NCBI GenBank assembly: GCA_045540335.1
Contig: JAZQHC010000033.1
Coordinates: 1 to 25,071 of the forward strand
Reading direction: 5' to 3'
DNA: 25,071 nt
From: RGIG7213 sp045540335
GTDB lineage: Bacteria; Bacillota; Clostridia; Oscillospirales; CAG-272
Position numbers and translations under genes: made by a program. The notes under the pieces were generated by a model that did no database searches, was not told where the DNA came from, and saw nothing but the letters and a program-made list of their open reading frames with translations. Shown piece after piece: positions 1 to 6,475 of this stretch. Every line of letters starts with the position of its first letter. The stretch's first letter is position 1.

Positions 1-1
1 A

Positions 2-103
2 CCGAATAAAAAAATAGTGATTATGAAAGCGTGTGGTCATTCACCACAAATTGATGAGCCAATGCTGTTTGCAAAAGAAGTAAAGAAATTACTTCAAAAT
101 TAG
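2..103 (+). CDS. Alpha/beta hydrolase, C-terminal fragment
   Basis: Open reading frame entering from the left edge; only the last 33 residues are present. It contains CGHSPQIDEP followed by a short amphipathic helix (LFAKEVKKLL). A G-H-S-P-x-x-E/D-x-P segment near the C-terminus is typical of alpha/beta hydrolases, where the histidine completes the Ser-Asp-His catalytic triad and the final helix closes the fold. The substrate cannot be told. A strong terminator follows about 70 bases after the stop codon. The same terminator-repeat recurs after the HIT-family gene near 21735, so both genes may come from a similar accessory source. Family assignment rests on this short tail only. Confidence 0.6.
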   Translation, partial: PNKKIVIMKACGHSPQIDEPMLFAKEVKKLLQN

Positions 104-175
104 ATTAATTCAACCCACTTGCAAAAATAAGCTTATCAGAGGGAAAAATTCCAATTTATCGAGCAGAACAAAATA

Positions 176-205
176 CCCCGACAGACCATCAAAAATCTGT
201 CGGGG
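176..205 (+). terminator. Intrinsic terminator of the hydrolase gene
   Basis: Perfect 10-bp stem CCCCGACAGA / TCTGTCGGGG with a 10-base loop, followed by a moderately T-rich tail. An identical stem with a different loop lies at 21735-21764. Confidence 0.8.
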
Positions 206-293
206 TCAATTATTTGTTTTCTGCGGAGCAATTATGTCTTTTGGGATCGTTTGGGACACCGGACCCTACAAGTAAGAATCAAACTTCCTTATG
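176..293 (+). repeat. Dispersed repeat copy 1 (terminator stem plus CAAACTTCCTTATG)
   Basis: The terminator stem, the word TATTTGTTTT just downstream (211-220) and the 14-mer CAAACTTCCTTATG (280-293) recur in the same order and orientation at 21735-21818. The DNA between the shared blocks differs in length and sequence. The remainder of the 104-380 gap shows no gene, only the second hairpin at 339-367. Confidence 0.6.
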
Positions 294-338
294 CGAAGCC
301 GCCTTTGCCTTGGGCTTTATTTTTCGGTTTTCGTTGAT

Positions 339-370
339 AAACGGCGTGCGTTTGAATTACGCCGTTTTTT
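339..370 (+). terminator. Hairpin terminator before the convergent lipoprotein gene
   Basis: Stem AAACGGCGT / ACGCCGTTT (339-347 and 359-367) followed on the plus strand by a run of Ts. It lies just past the 3' end of the minus-strand gene that stops at 381. On the minus strand only a short T-stretch follows the stem, so it may act weakly in that direction too. Confidence 0.65.
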
Positions 371-380
371 TATTCAAATA

Positions 381-1319
381 TCAGCGGCCGCCCCTGCCTT
401 CAGAGGATATCTGCTGCCTTTTGGGAACGGAGTTATCGTCGTAAACTGCGCTGTACGCCGCTTCTTGAAGTATTTGTATGTTCTTTTTGCCTATTCTGGG
501 ATTATACTCTATTTCGCGTATATCGCCGCCGAATATAGTCGTAAATATCGTGCAAGCCGCAAGCGCACTGCCGTTTCTTGAAGGGTGCGAAAGGTCTGTA
601 TCGTACAATTCAATATCCTTATTGTTTTGATATACGTTCAAGAACGCCGCGCCCACAAGCGCAACCTTCAAGTCAAGTTCCTTCGCGATGGCAGTATATG
701 CCGCGCGAAGCTTCATTTCCATACCTGCAGTATCACCGCCGTGCGTAGGCAAAAGGTGATATCCTTCCTTGTAGCCCCACGTTTCGTAAAGCACCACCTG
801 CGCGTGGTCTTGCGTTTTTCTTATTTTCCTTACCAAAGAACGAACACCGCCGAAAAATCCGTCGGGGTTAACTGCGGCGTTACCGCTTTGTTCTTGAAGA
901 ATAATATAGTCGTATTGATGTGCGGCAAACTTCTGGTCGATTATTCTGCCGTATTCATCGCCCGAGCTTGCAAACTGATGCAGATAATATCCGCCCCTGG
1001 TAACCGAATCAACCTTTACATTGTACCCTGCCGCCTTGCACAGCGATGCAAAAAGATCTTCGGGCAAGTCGTTACAATACGTAAAGCTGTTACCGATAAA
1101 AAGAACCGAATACTCTTTTTCTTTAGGAAGGCAAACGTCGGAAGCTTTCGTTTCTTCGGGCTGTGTTTCAGCCTCTTTTGCTGTGGTTTCTGCCTGCGTA
1201 TCCGCTTTTGCGGTTGCATTTTCGGAATCAAGATCACCGCCGCCCGAAGTACAACCCGTAAAAGTACAGCACGCAAGAATGAAAGACAAAACTGACAATA
1301 AAAATTTTTTTCTGTTCAT
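381..1319 (-). CDS. Secreted SGNH-hydrolase-like (DUF4886-type) lipoprotein
   Basis: 312 residues. The N-terminus is a lipoprotein signal: a KK pair, a hydrophobic stretch and lipobox FTGC with the lipidated Cys at 23, followed by a Thr/Glu/Ala-rich linker (about 24-65). The catalytic domain spans about 68-290. It has the nucleophile block GNSFT (Ser78), RGG near 108-110, LQEQS near 141-145 and a C-terminal DLSHPS block (Asp242, His245), the SGNH layout in which Ser, Asp and His form the triad. Family knowledge suggests an esterase or lipase, probably deacetylating a glycan; the substrate is unknown. The same domain, with matching blocks (HGG, LQEQS, TWG, DLYHPS), forms the C-terminus of the 6476-8650 product, so the two are paralogues. 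SD GAGGAT lies before the ATG and a good promoter lies upstream. Confidence 0.85.
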   Translation of the reverse strand: MNRKKFLLSVLSFILACCTFTGCTSGGGDLDSENATAKADTQAETTAKEAETQPEETKASDVCLPKEKEYSVLFIGNSFTYCNDLPEDLFASLCKAAGYNVKVDSVTRGGYYLHQFASSGDEYGRIIDQKFAAHQYDYIILQEQSGNAAVNPDGFFGGVRSLVRKIRKTQDHAQVVLYETWGYKEGYHLLPTHGGDTAGMEMKLRAAYTAIAKELDLKVALVGAAFLNVYQNNKDIELYDTDLSHPSRNGSALAACTIFTTIFGGDIREIEYNPRIGKKNIQILQEAAYSAVYDDNSVPKRQQISSEGRGGR

Positions 1320-1370
1320 AATTTATCCTCTTATAATACACTTTGGGCGCTTTGCCCGCTTATTTAGTTT

Positions 1371-1399
1371 ATTTTATCACATTTTATCAAGTATGTCAA
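1371..1399 (-). promoter_or_regulatory. Sigma-A-type promoter of the SGNH lipoprotein gene
   Basis: On the minus strand, TTGACA (1394-1399), 17 bases, then TAAAAT (1371-1376). This predicts a leader of about 45 bases before the ATG at 1319. Confidence 0.75.
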
Positions 1400-1454
1400 C
1401 CGTACTACGAAATCATTTAAATAACTTTCGCACAGTACGTATTAAAAGGCTTTT

Positions 1455-1485
1455 GTGTTTCGTTTTTTCTTTTTTGGGTTAGAAT
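1455..1485 (+). promoter_or_regulatory. Possible forespore sigma-factor promoter of gpr
   Basis: GGTTAGAAT at 1477-1485 fits the SigF-type -10 pattern GGnnAnAnT. GTGTT lies 17 bases upstream as a poor -35. No sigma-A promoter is visible, and gpr is a forespore gene in Bacillus. Tentative. Confidence 0.25.
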
Positions 1486-1514
1486 AGTACGTACAAACAA
1501 GAAAGGGGAAAAAT

Positions 1515-2432
1515 ATGAAAAGCATTCGCACAGATATGGCGCACGAGCTGCGCGAAGAGTATATGAAAACGTACTGCAAAACCCACAGCGGCGAGCCCGA
1601 CGGTATAAAATACGACACTTGGAATTGCAACGGCGTACAAACGGTAAAAATTTCTATATTTAACGAAAACGGCTCTGAAATACTTCAAAAGCCGCAAGGC
1701 AGCTATTATTCGGTAAACACGGGCAAGCTTTGGCTTGCCGATTTTAACAAATTCAAGGCGGCGGCAAACGAAATAGTAAAAATAATATCGTCGTTATGCG
1801 ACGTATCCTCGCCCGTGCTTGTGGTGGGGCTTGGCAACAGATATATAACGGCAGATGCAATAGGGCCGTTGTCATCGCATAACGTTATCGTTTCGCGCCA
1901 TATAAAAGAATACGAAAAAAACATTTACGAATCGGCAGGTCTCGGCGACGTTGCCTGCCTTATCCCCGGCGTGCTTGCACAAACGGGCATACAGGCAGTA
2001 GAGCAGATAAAGGGCGCGATTAAAATGCTGCAGCCCAAAACCGTAATTCTTACAGACGCACTTGCATGCAGAAGCATAAATTCGCTTGCCACCACTGTGC
2101 AGATAACGGATACGGGCATAAGCCCCGGCAGCGGCGTTGGCAACGACCGCGGCGAGCTTTCCGAAAAAACGCTTGGCGTAAAAACGGTGTGTATCGGCGT
2201 GCCTATGGTAATAGATACGCGCACCCTCGTACGCGATGCGCTTGAAAACTGCCCCAATATAGATAAAAACGAAATAGACAGCATCGTATCTGCCCTTTAC
2301 CCCGCAAACGGAAGCTACGTTTGCCCCAAAGATGCAGACACCGCCGTTGACGAAATGGCGCGCCTTGTCGGATATGCGATAAATAAATCGTTTCACCGAA
2401 GCTTGTCTTATGAAGAAATGATGTATATGTAA
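1515..2432 (+). CDS. gpr: Germination (spore) protease Gpr
   Basis: 305 residues, slightly shorter than the Bacillus enzymes. Gpr is the aspartic-type endopeptidase that degrades small acid-soluble spore proteins early in germination, releasing amino acids and uncovering the DNA. Recognisable features are IRTDMA near the N-terminus (the region where the zymogen is processed), KPQGSYYSV (59-67), GLGNRYITADAIGP with Asp114, and TDALACR with Asp181; these two Asp match the essential pair of the family. GISPGSGVGNDR and LGVKTVCIGVPMV are also family-typical. The ATG is preceded by AAGAAAGGGG at good spacing. It lies upstream of mazF-like and spoVAF genes in the same direction, a sporulation-flavoured neighbourhood. 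Confidence 0.95.
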   Translation: MKSIRTDMAHELREEYMKTYCKTHSGEPDGIKYDTWNCNGVQTVKISIFNENGSEILQKPQGSYYSVNTGKLWLADFNKFKAAANEIVKIISSLCDVSSPVLVVGLGNRYITADAIGPLSSHNVIVSRHIKEYEKNIYESAGLGDVACLIPGVLAQTGIQAVEQIKGAIKMLQPKTVILTDALACRSINSLATTVQITDTGISPGSGVGNDRGELSEKTLGVKTVCIGVPMVIDTRTLVRDALENCPNIDKNEIDSIVSALYPANGSYVCPKDADTAVDEMARLVGYAINKSFHRSLSYEEMMYM

Positions 2433-2435
2433 ACC

Positions 2436-2471
2436 AAATGCAAATTTAAAAAATTTCCGTTTTTTGCGTTT
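2436..2471 (+). terminator. Weak hairpin after gpr
   Basis: AAATGCAAA (2436-2444) can pair, with one G-U, with TTTGCGTTT (2463-2471), and AAATTT copies can pair inside. Downstream is A-rich rather than T-rich, so this may be an mRNA 3' structure rather than a true terminator. Confidence 0.3.
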
Positions 2472-2528
2472 AAAAATCTCCTCTTGATGAAAAAATATGA
2501 ATACAACATAACCAAAGGAGTATTCAAA

Positions 2529-2903
2529 ATGATAATCAAAAGAGGAGATATTTTTTACGCCGATCTTTCCCCCGTGGTAGGTTCAGAGCAGGGCGGTCTG
2601 CGCCCCGTTTTGATAATTCAAAACGACGTAGGCAACAAATTCAGCCCTACCGTTATTGCCGCGGCGATAACCAGCCAGATAACGAAAACGAAGCTTCCCA
2701 CGCATATAGGCGTTTTTGCGGATAATTACGGTCTTGCGAAGGATTCGGTAATTCTGCTTGAACAAATACGCACCCTTGATAAGCAACGCCTTAAAGAAAA
2801 AATGGGCCACCTTGACGAGGAATTGATGAACCGTGTAAACGAAGCCATTTCGGTAAGCTTCGGTCTTTCGGAAAATTCTGTGAATAATGCGGCAATTTCT
2901 TGA
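2529..2903 (+). CDS. mazF: MazF/EndoA (PemK-family) endoribonuclease toxin, apparently orphan
   Basis: 124 residues from the ATG at 2529, which has AAAGGAG seven bases upstream. An in-frame ATG at 2484 has no SD and would add a non-conserved tail. The product strongly resembles Bacillus EndoA: KRGDIFYADLSPVVGSEQGG, RPVLIIQND, SPTVIAAAIT, LPTH, DSVILLEQIRTLDKQRL. Arg25 and Thr48 sit at the catalytic positions. The enzyme cleaves mRNA at short specific sites. In Bacillus and many relatives the antitoxin gene lies immediately upstream; here the upstream gene is gpr, and the 96-base gap encodes no CopG/AbrB-like protein. The downstream gene is a surface protein. The antitoxin must be elsewhere or absent. 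Confidence 0.93.
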   Translation: MIIKRGDIFYADLSPVVGSEQGGLRPVLIIQNDVGNKFSPTVIAAAITSQITKTKLPTHIGVFADNYGLAKDSVILLEQIRTLDKQRLKEKMGHLDEELMNRVNEAISVSFGLSENSVNNAAIS

Positions 2904-2940
2904 AATGATAATAATATCACAAGGAAAGGATTTTTTCAAA

Positions 2941-3603
2941 ATGAAAAAAATAACGTCTTTATTTTTGGTATCAGCTCTTTTCACAATAATGGCAACCTGC
3001 GTGCTTGCCGCAGATAACACGGTCGATCTTTCCGCCTTGGAAATGAACGAGCCGGGCGGCCAAGGCAACGGACTTTACCCCTCTTGGACAGACGGCGGCT
3101 ATCCCGAAAACACGCCCGTTATCACGTTTATGCAGTACGGTGCATTCGTAAACCTCGGCAAAATAGACCTTTCAAAATATTCGGCGGTAACGGTGCGCTA
3201 CGGTCAGCATTCAGGCGAGGGCAAGGGCTTTGGCGACGGCACTTTTATAGCAATATCCGATGCGCCCGTTCAAAACACAGACGGAACAGCGGTTGAAAAC
3301 AGCAAAATAATTGCAAAAATAGTTCCCGTTGTAACCGATAAAGACGGCGTAAGCTGGAAGGATACCTCGCAAACCGTATCCGCCGCGTTAAACGCCGAAA
3401 ATTTCACCCAAGGGCAAAGCGTGTATATTTCCGTTTTTCTTGATACGGCAAAATCAAACGGAATTTCGATAGACGAAATAACCTTTACAGAATCTGCGGC
3501 AAATAACCCTTCAACCTCGGATACGCTTTTTGCGCTTGCCGCGTTCGTGGCGATAACCTCCTTCGGGGCAATAACCTTATTAAGAAAAAATAGAATAAGA
3601 TGA
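2941..3603 (+). CDS. Secreted surface protein with a possible sortase-type C-terminal anchor
   Basis: 220 residues from the ATG at 2941, which has AAGGAAAGG upstream; an earlier in-frame ATG at 2887 lies inside the mazF gene and lacks a signal peptide. Residues 1-23 form a cleavable signal peptide ending VLAA-D. The body (about 26-184) looks beta-rich, with KIDLSKYSAVTVRYG, FIAISDAP and a final SIDEITF strand, a pattern seen in galactose-binding-like (CBM6-type) modules, though no module can be named firmly. The C-terminus has NPSTSD (189-194), a hydrophobic helix and a basic tail KNRIR, resembling an NPxT(G/S)D sortase signal. Its stop overlaps the spoVAF start (ATGA), so the two are translationally coupled. 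No sortase is encoded in the window. Confidence 0.75.
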   Translation: MKKITSLFLVSALFTIMATCVLAADNTVDLSALEMNEPGGQGNGLYPSWTDGGYPENTPVITFMQYGAFVNLGKIDLSKYSAVTVRYGQHSGEGKGFGDGTFIAISDAPVQNTDGTAVENSKIIAKIVPVVTDKDGVSWKDTSQTVSAALNAENFTQGQSVYISVFLDTAKSNGISIDEITFTESAANNPSTSDTLFALAAFVAITSFGAITLLRKNRIR

Positions 3604-5006
3604 TAAACGAAGCGTCCGTTGAAACAAAAAGAAAGTATCTTGATAAGCTTCTTCGCCTTAACGAAAGCTTCGACCTTGTCAGGCGGGATATCGTAACCTG
3701 CGGAAAAAAGTGCAGCTTTTACTTTATCGACGGATTAACCAAAGACGAGGTAATGCTTCGCATTATGGATTTATTTATGAAGCTTACCGAATTTCGCCCT
3801 GCTTCAATAACGGATCTGAAAAGCTTTTACGATACGTATATACCGTACGTAGAGGTAGAGGAAGCCTGCGATGAAGGCAAGCTTGTAACAGGCGTTCTTT
3901 CGGGCATGACTGCCATGATAGCCGACGGAATTTCGGGCGCGGTTATGATAGATTGCCGCACCTACCCGGTAAGAAGCATAGAAGAACCCGAAAACGACAA
4001 GGTTCTTCGCGGTGCGCGCGTAGGCTTTGTAGAAACGTTGATATTCAACGCCGCGCTTATACGCCGCCACATACGCGACCCCCGCCTTACGATGAAGATA
4101 AAAACCGTAGGGTATTCGTCTAAAACAGATATCGTTATATGCTATCTTAACGGCGAAGCAGACCAAAAGCTTCTTAACAGTATCGAAAAAAGAATAGATG
4201 AAATAAACGTACCGTGCCTTTCGCTTTCTTCAGAATCCTTGGCGGAATGCTTGATAAAAAAGCGATGGTATAACCCTTTTCCCAAAATACGTTATACGGA
4301 ACGCCCCGATGCGGCAGCCGCATCAATAATGGAGGGCAGCATAATAATCATCTGCGATAATTCGCCAAGCGTAATGATATTGCCCACCTGCATTTTCGAT
4401 TTTCTTCAAGAAACAGACGATTACTATTTTCCGCCCATTACGGGCACTTATCTGCGGTTCGTGCGATGTTCGGTATTTTTTCTTACTATGTTTTTATCGC
4501 CGCTTTGGTATTTGTTAATAACGCACCACGAATATATCCCGCCATGGCTTGAATTTATAAAAGTGGCAGAAGAATCTTCTTTGCCGATAATCGTGCAGTT
4601 ATTTCTGCTTGAATTTGCAGTTGACGGCTTAAAGCTTGCCGCGCTTAACACCCCTTCCGTTTTGGCGGGCAGCTTTTCTATAATCGGCGGCTTGATATTG
4701 GGCGATTACGCCGTAAAGGTGGGCTGGTTCGTACCTGAAACGATACTTTACACGGCGTTTGTAAGCATTGCAAACTTCGCACAGCCAAGCTACGAACTGG
4801 GGTACGCCTTTAAATTTATGCGCCTTATTCTTCTTGGCTTAACGGCACTTTTCGAAATATGGGGATTTATAATCGGCGTAGTATTAACCGTGGTTCTGAT
4901 AGCCACGAACAAAACCGTTGACGGGCAAAGAAACTACCTTTACCCGCTTGTGCCGTTTAATTTCCGCGCTTTATCTAACCTTCTTATACGCAAGCGGTTA
5001 AAATAA
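3600..5006 (+). CDS. spoVAF: Spore germination protein, SpoVAF/GerA family
   Basis: 468 residues. The family comprises spore inner-membrane proteins related to germinant receptor A subunits. SpoVAF accompanies the SpoVA channel that moves dipicolinic acid, and Bacillus work links it with germination efficiency. The N-terminal soluble half (about 1-280) holds GLTKDEVMLRIM, ISGAVMIDCRTYPVRSIEEP and RGARVGFVETLIFNAALIRR (138-156), matching the RGPxEGFVE...N..LIRRR signature. The C-terminal half has roughly five membrane segments (about 287-307, 326-346, 352-372, 380-397, 406-436) with TPSVLAGSFSIIGGLILGDYAV typical of GerA. It overlaps the preceding gene by four bases and has no SD of its own, so translation is coupled. 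The other spoVA genes are not adjacent. Confidence 0.85.
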   Translation: MINEASVETKRKYLDKLLRLNESFDLVRRDIVTCGKKCSFYFIDGLTKDEVMLRIMDLFMKLTEFRPASITDLKSFYDTYIPYVEVEEACDEGKLVTGVLSGMTAMIADGISGAVMIDCRTYPVRSIEEPENDKVLRGARVGFVETLIFNAALIRRHIRDPRLTMKIKTVGYSSKTDIVICYLNGEADQKLLNSIEKRIDEINVPCLSLSSESLAECLIKKRWYNPFPKIRYTERPDAAAASIMEGSIIIICDNSPSVMILPTCIFDFLQETDDYYFPPITGTYLRFVRCSVFFLTMFLSPLWYLLITHHEYIPPWLEFIKVAEESSLPIIVQLFLLEFAVDGLKLAALNTPSVLAGSFSIIGGLILGDYAVKVGWFVPETILYTAFVSIANFAQPSYELGYAFKFMRLILLGLTALFEIWGFIIGVVLTVVLIATNKTVDGQRNYLYPLVPFNFRALSNLLIRKRLK

Positions 5007-5008
5007 AA

Positions 5009-5036
5009 CGCATCTTCACGTATTGTAAAGATGCCA
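5009..5036 (+). terminator. Hairpin after spoVAF
   Basis: Stem GCATCTT (5010-5016) / AAGATGC (5028-5034), extendable by wobble pairs, lying just after the stop codon. No T-run follows directly, but a second hairpin follows within 15 bases. Confidence 0.5.
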
Positions 5037-5045
5037 AAATATATT

Positions 5046-5085
5046 AAAACGGGTGGTTTAAACATCGTTTAACCGCCCGTTTTAT
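5046..5085. terminator. Bidirectional terminator between convergent genes
   Basis: Long hairpin AAACGGGTGGTTTAAAC (5047-5063) against GTTTAACCGCCCGTTT (5067-5082), with one bulge and one G-U. It is flanked by As on the left and Ts on the right, so it suits both strands. It separates spoVAF from the minus-strand gene ending at 5100. Confidence 0.85.
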
Positions 5086-5099
5086 TTTCATTATTTAAA

Positions 5100-5612
5100 T
5101 TACGCCTCGTTATATTCGTATCTTTTGGCAGAATAAAATAATCTTACTTTTTTTTCATTTTGGTAGCGAACAATGTAAAATTCTTCACCGGAATCGGTCA
5201 TTTCATATATAGTCCTGCCCACAGTTAGCTCCTTAAACCCTTCAAAGCGGATTATTCTGTCCAAACGCATGCGGTGCTTGAAAATAACCGCCTTTTCCCG
5301 CTTATGCAGAACCTTTCGCTTTACAATTTCAAATTCGCCGTTTTTTATCTTTTTTCGTTGCCTTAATAAAGGATAAAATTCATATATCAAGTATAAAACG
5401 GGCGAACACATGAATAAAGACATCACGATTGAAAGTATATTATTCTCAGACAATTCATTAAAGCCATGATAAATCAATACCGAAAACGGCAGCAAAAGGA
5501 TAGATAAAGAAATTGTCAGAACTGTATTATATCGAATGTCTGCAGTGTTATAAAAGCTAAGCTCTTTAAAAATAAATTCGCGCGTAAGTATATTTTTCGT
5601 ATGCTTTTCCAT
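5100..5612 (-). CDS. Uncharacterised two-helix membrane protein
   Basis: 170 residues, family not recognised. A short polar N-terminus is followed by two hydrophobic helices (about 31-50 and 59-79), then a basic, probably cytoplasmic domain of about 90 residues (LRQRKKIKNGEFEIVKRKVLHK...). Its strands, such as RIIRFEGFKELTVG and EEFYIVRYQNEKKVRLFYSAK, give a beta-rich look like small PH-like or bacterial membrane-flanking domains. The ATG at 5612 has AAAGGAT about 11 bases upstream. It lies 63 bases after the 5676-6284 gene in the same direction with no terminator or clear promoter between, so they are probably co-transcribed. Confidence 0.65.
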   Translation of the reverse strand: MEKHTKNILTREFIFKELSFYNTADIRYNTVLTISLSILLLPFSVLIYHGFNELSENNILSIVMSLFMCSPVLYLIYEFYPLLRQRKKIKNGEFEIVKRKVLHKREKAVIFKHRMRLDRIIRFEGFKELTVGRTIYEMTDSGEEFYIVRYQNEKKVRLFYSAKRYEYNEA

Positions 5613-5675
5613 ATTTGCAATTATCCTTTATCGGTTTTCAAAATCAAATATTTAACGGCGCGTAATTATATCGCT

Positions 5676-6284
5676 TTAAAGCTCGTTATCCTCGCCGCCG
5701 TTCAATACGGTTTGGGCAACAGGCTCTTCAACGGCGGCAGCTTCTTCAACAGGGATTTTTTTAAGCTTGAAATACGCAATAATTCCCATAATAAGCGATA
5801 CAAGCACCCATATGTGAATTACGATATCCAAAACGATATCCGCAAAGGATACGTACCACCAAAACATAAACAGCGTATCCAATACGAATGCGGCAAGGGC
5901 GGCTATCAGCCAACCTACACCGTGCTTTTTCGACATTAACCAGCAAAGAAAATAAAACGCTATACATATAAACGCCGCCGCCAGCATAATGACAAACACG
6001 GTATTATTTAAAAATTCCCCCGCAGAAAGCTCTTCCGCGGTATAAAATTCCTGCGGATATTTTCCGCAAAGGTACATCGCCATATCGCCTATGGCATACG
6101 GTACGCTTGCAGAAAAAAGAAAATACGAATTGCCGCCAACGGCAAGTATAATAAGGTTTATTAAAGAAAAAAGCATTACTATCAAAAGATTTCCTCTTGA
6201 AGAATCGTATCTTGAACGCAGCTTGTTTCTTTGTATCTGCATTTCATTGGCAACGGGCGGTTGAAATTCGGATGTATTATTCAT
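5676..6284 (-). CDS. Uncharacterised four-helix membrane protein
   Basis: 202 residues. After a polar N-terminus (NKLRSRYDSSRGNLL) there are about four membrane helices: near 32-50, 92-115, 123-143 and 147-172. Loops are short, and a C-terminal acidic Ala/Glu/Val tail (KKIPVEEAAAVEEPV...) is likely cytoplasmic. No catalytic motif is visible, and the function is unknown. The start is well supported: AAGGGGAA precedes the ATG and a perfect promoter lies 45-75 bases upstream, suggesting strong vegetative expression. Confidence 0.75.
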   Translation of the reverse strand: MNNTSEFQPPVANEMQIQRNKLRSRYDSSRGNLLIVMLFSLINLIILAVGGNSYFLFSASVPYAIGDMAMYLCGKYPQEFYTAEELSAGEFLNNTVFVIMLAAAFICIAFYFLCWLMSKKHGVGWLIAALAAFVLDTLFMFWWYVSFADIVLDIVIHIWVLVSLIMGIIAYFKLKKIPVEEAAAVEEPVAQTVLNGGEDNEL

Positions 6285-6328
6285 AAAATTTCCCCTTTAA
6301 AGTAAATATTAAAAGCTATTGTTTTTTT

Positions 6329-6357
6329 ATTATAGCATATAATCATTTACTTGTCAA
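6329..6357 (-). promoter_or_regulatory. Perfect sigma-A consensus promoter
   Basis: Minus strand TTGACA (6352-6357), 17-base spacer, TATAAT (6329-6334). It drives the 6284 to 5676 gene and probably the one after it. Confidence 0.9.
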
Positions 6358-6423
6358 CACAATGCAAAATGCAATTATATCCTAATGTAAAGCTAAAGCC
6401 TTTTGCAGTTTTCGGTAAACGAA

Positions 6424-6464
6424 AAAGCGGCGGTAAGCCTTCAAAAGAAGGCAAACCGCCGTTT
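6424..6464 (-). terminator. Terminator of the dockerin/lectin/SGNH gene
   Basis: Minus-strand hairpin AAACGGCGGTTTGCCTTC, loop TTTT, then the near-complement ending GCCGCTTT, followed by TTCG and TTT. It sits just beyond the stop at 6476. Confidence 0.85.
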
Positions 6465-6475
6465 AAACCGTTTAA

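Noticed and set aside
585..1295. 236-residue plus-strand frame over the SGNH lipoprotein gene
   Set aside because: Antisense shadow of a gene with signal peptide, SD and promoter; the translation has no family features and many Cys/Arg residues typical of a shadow frame.
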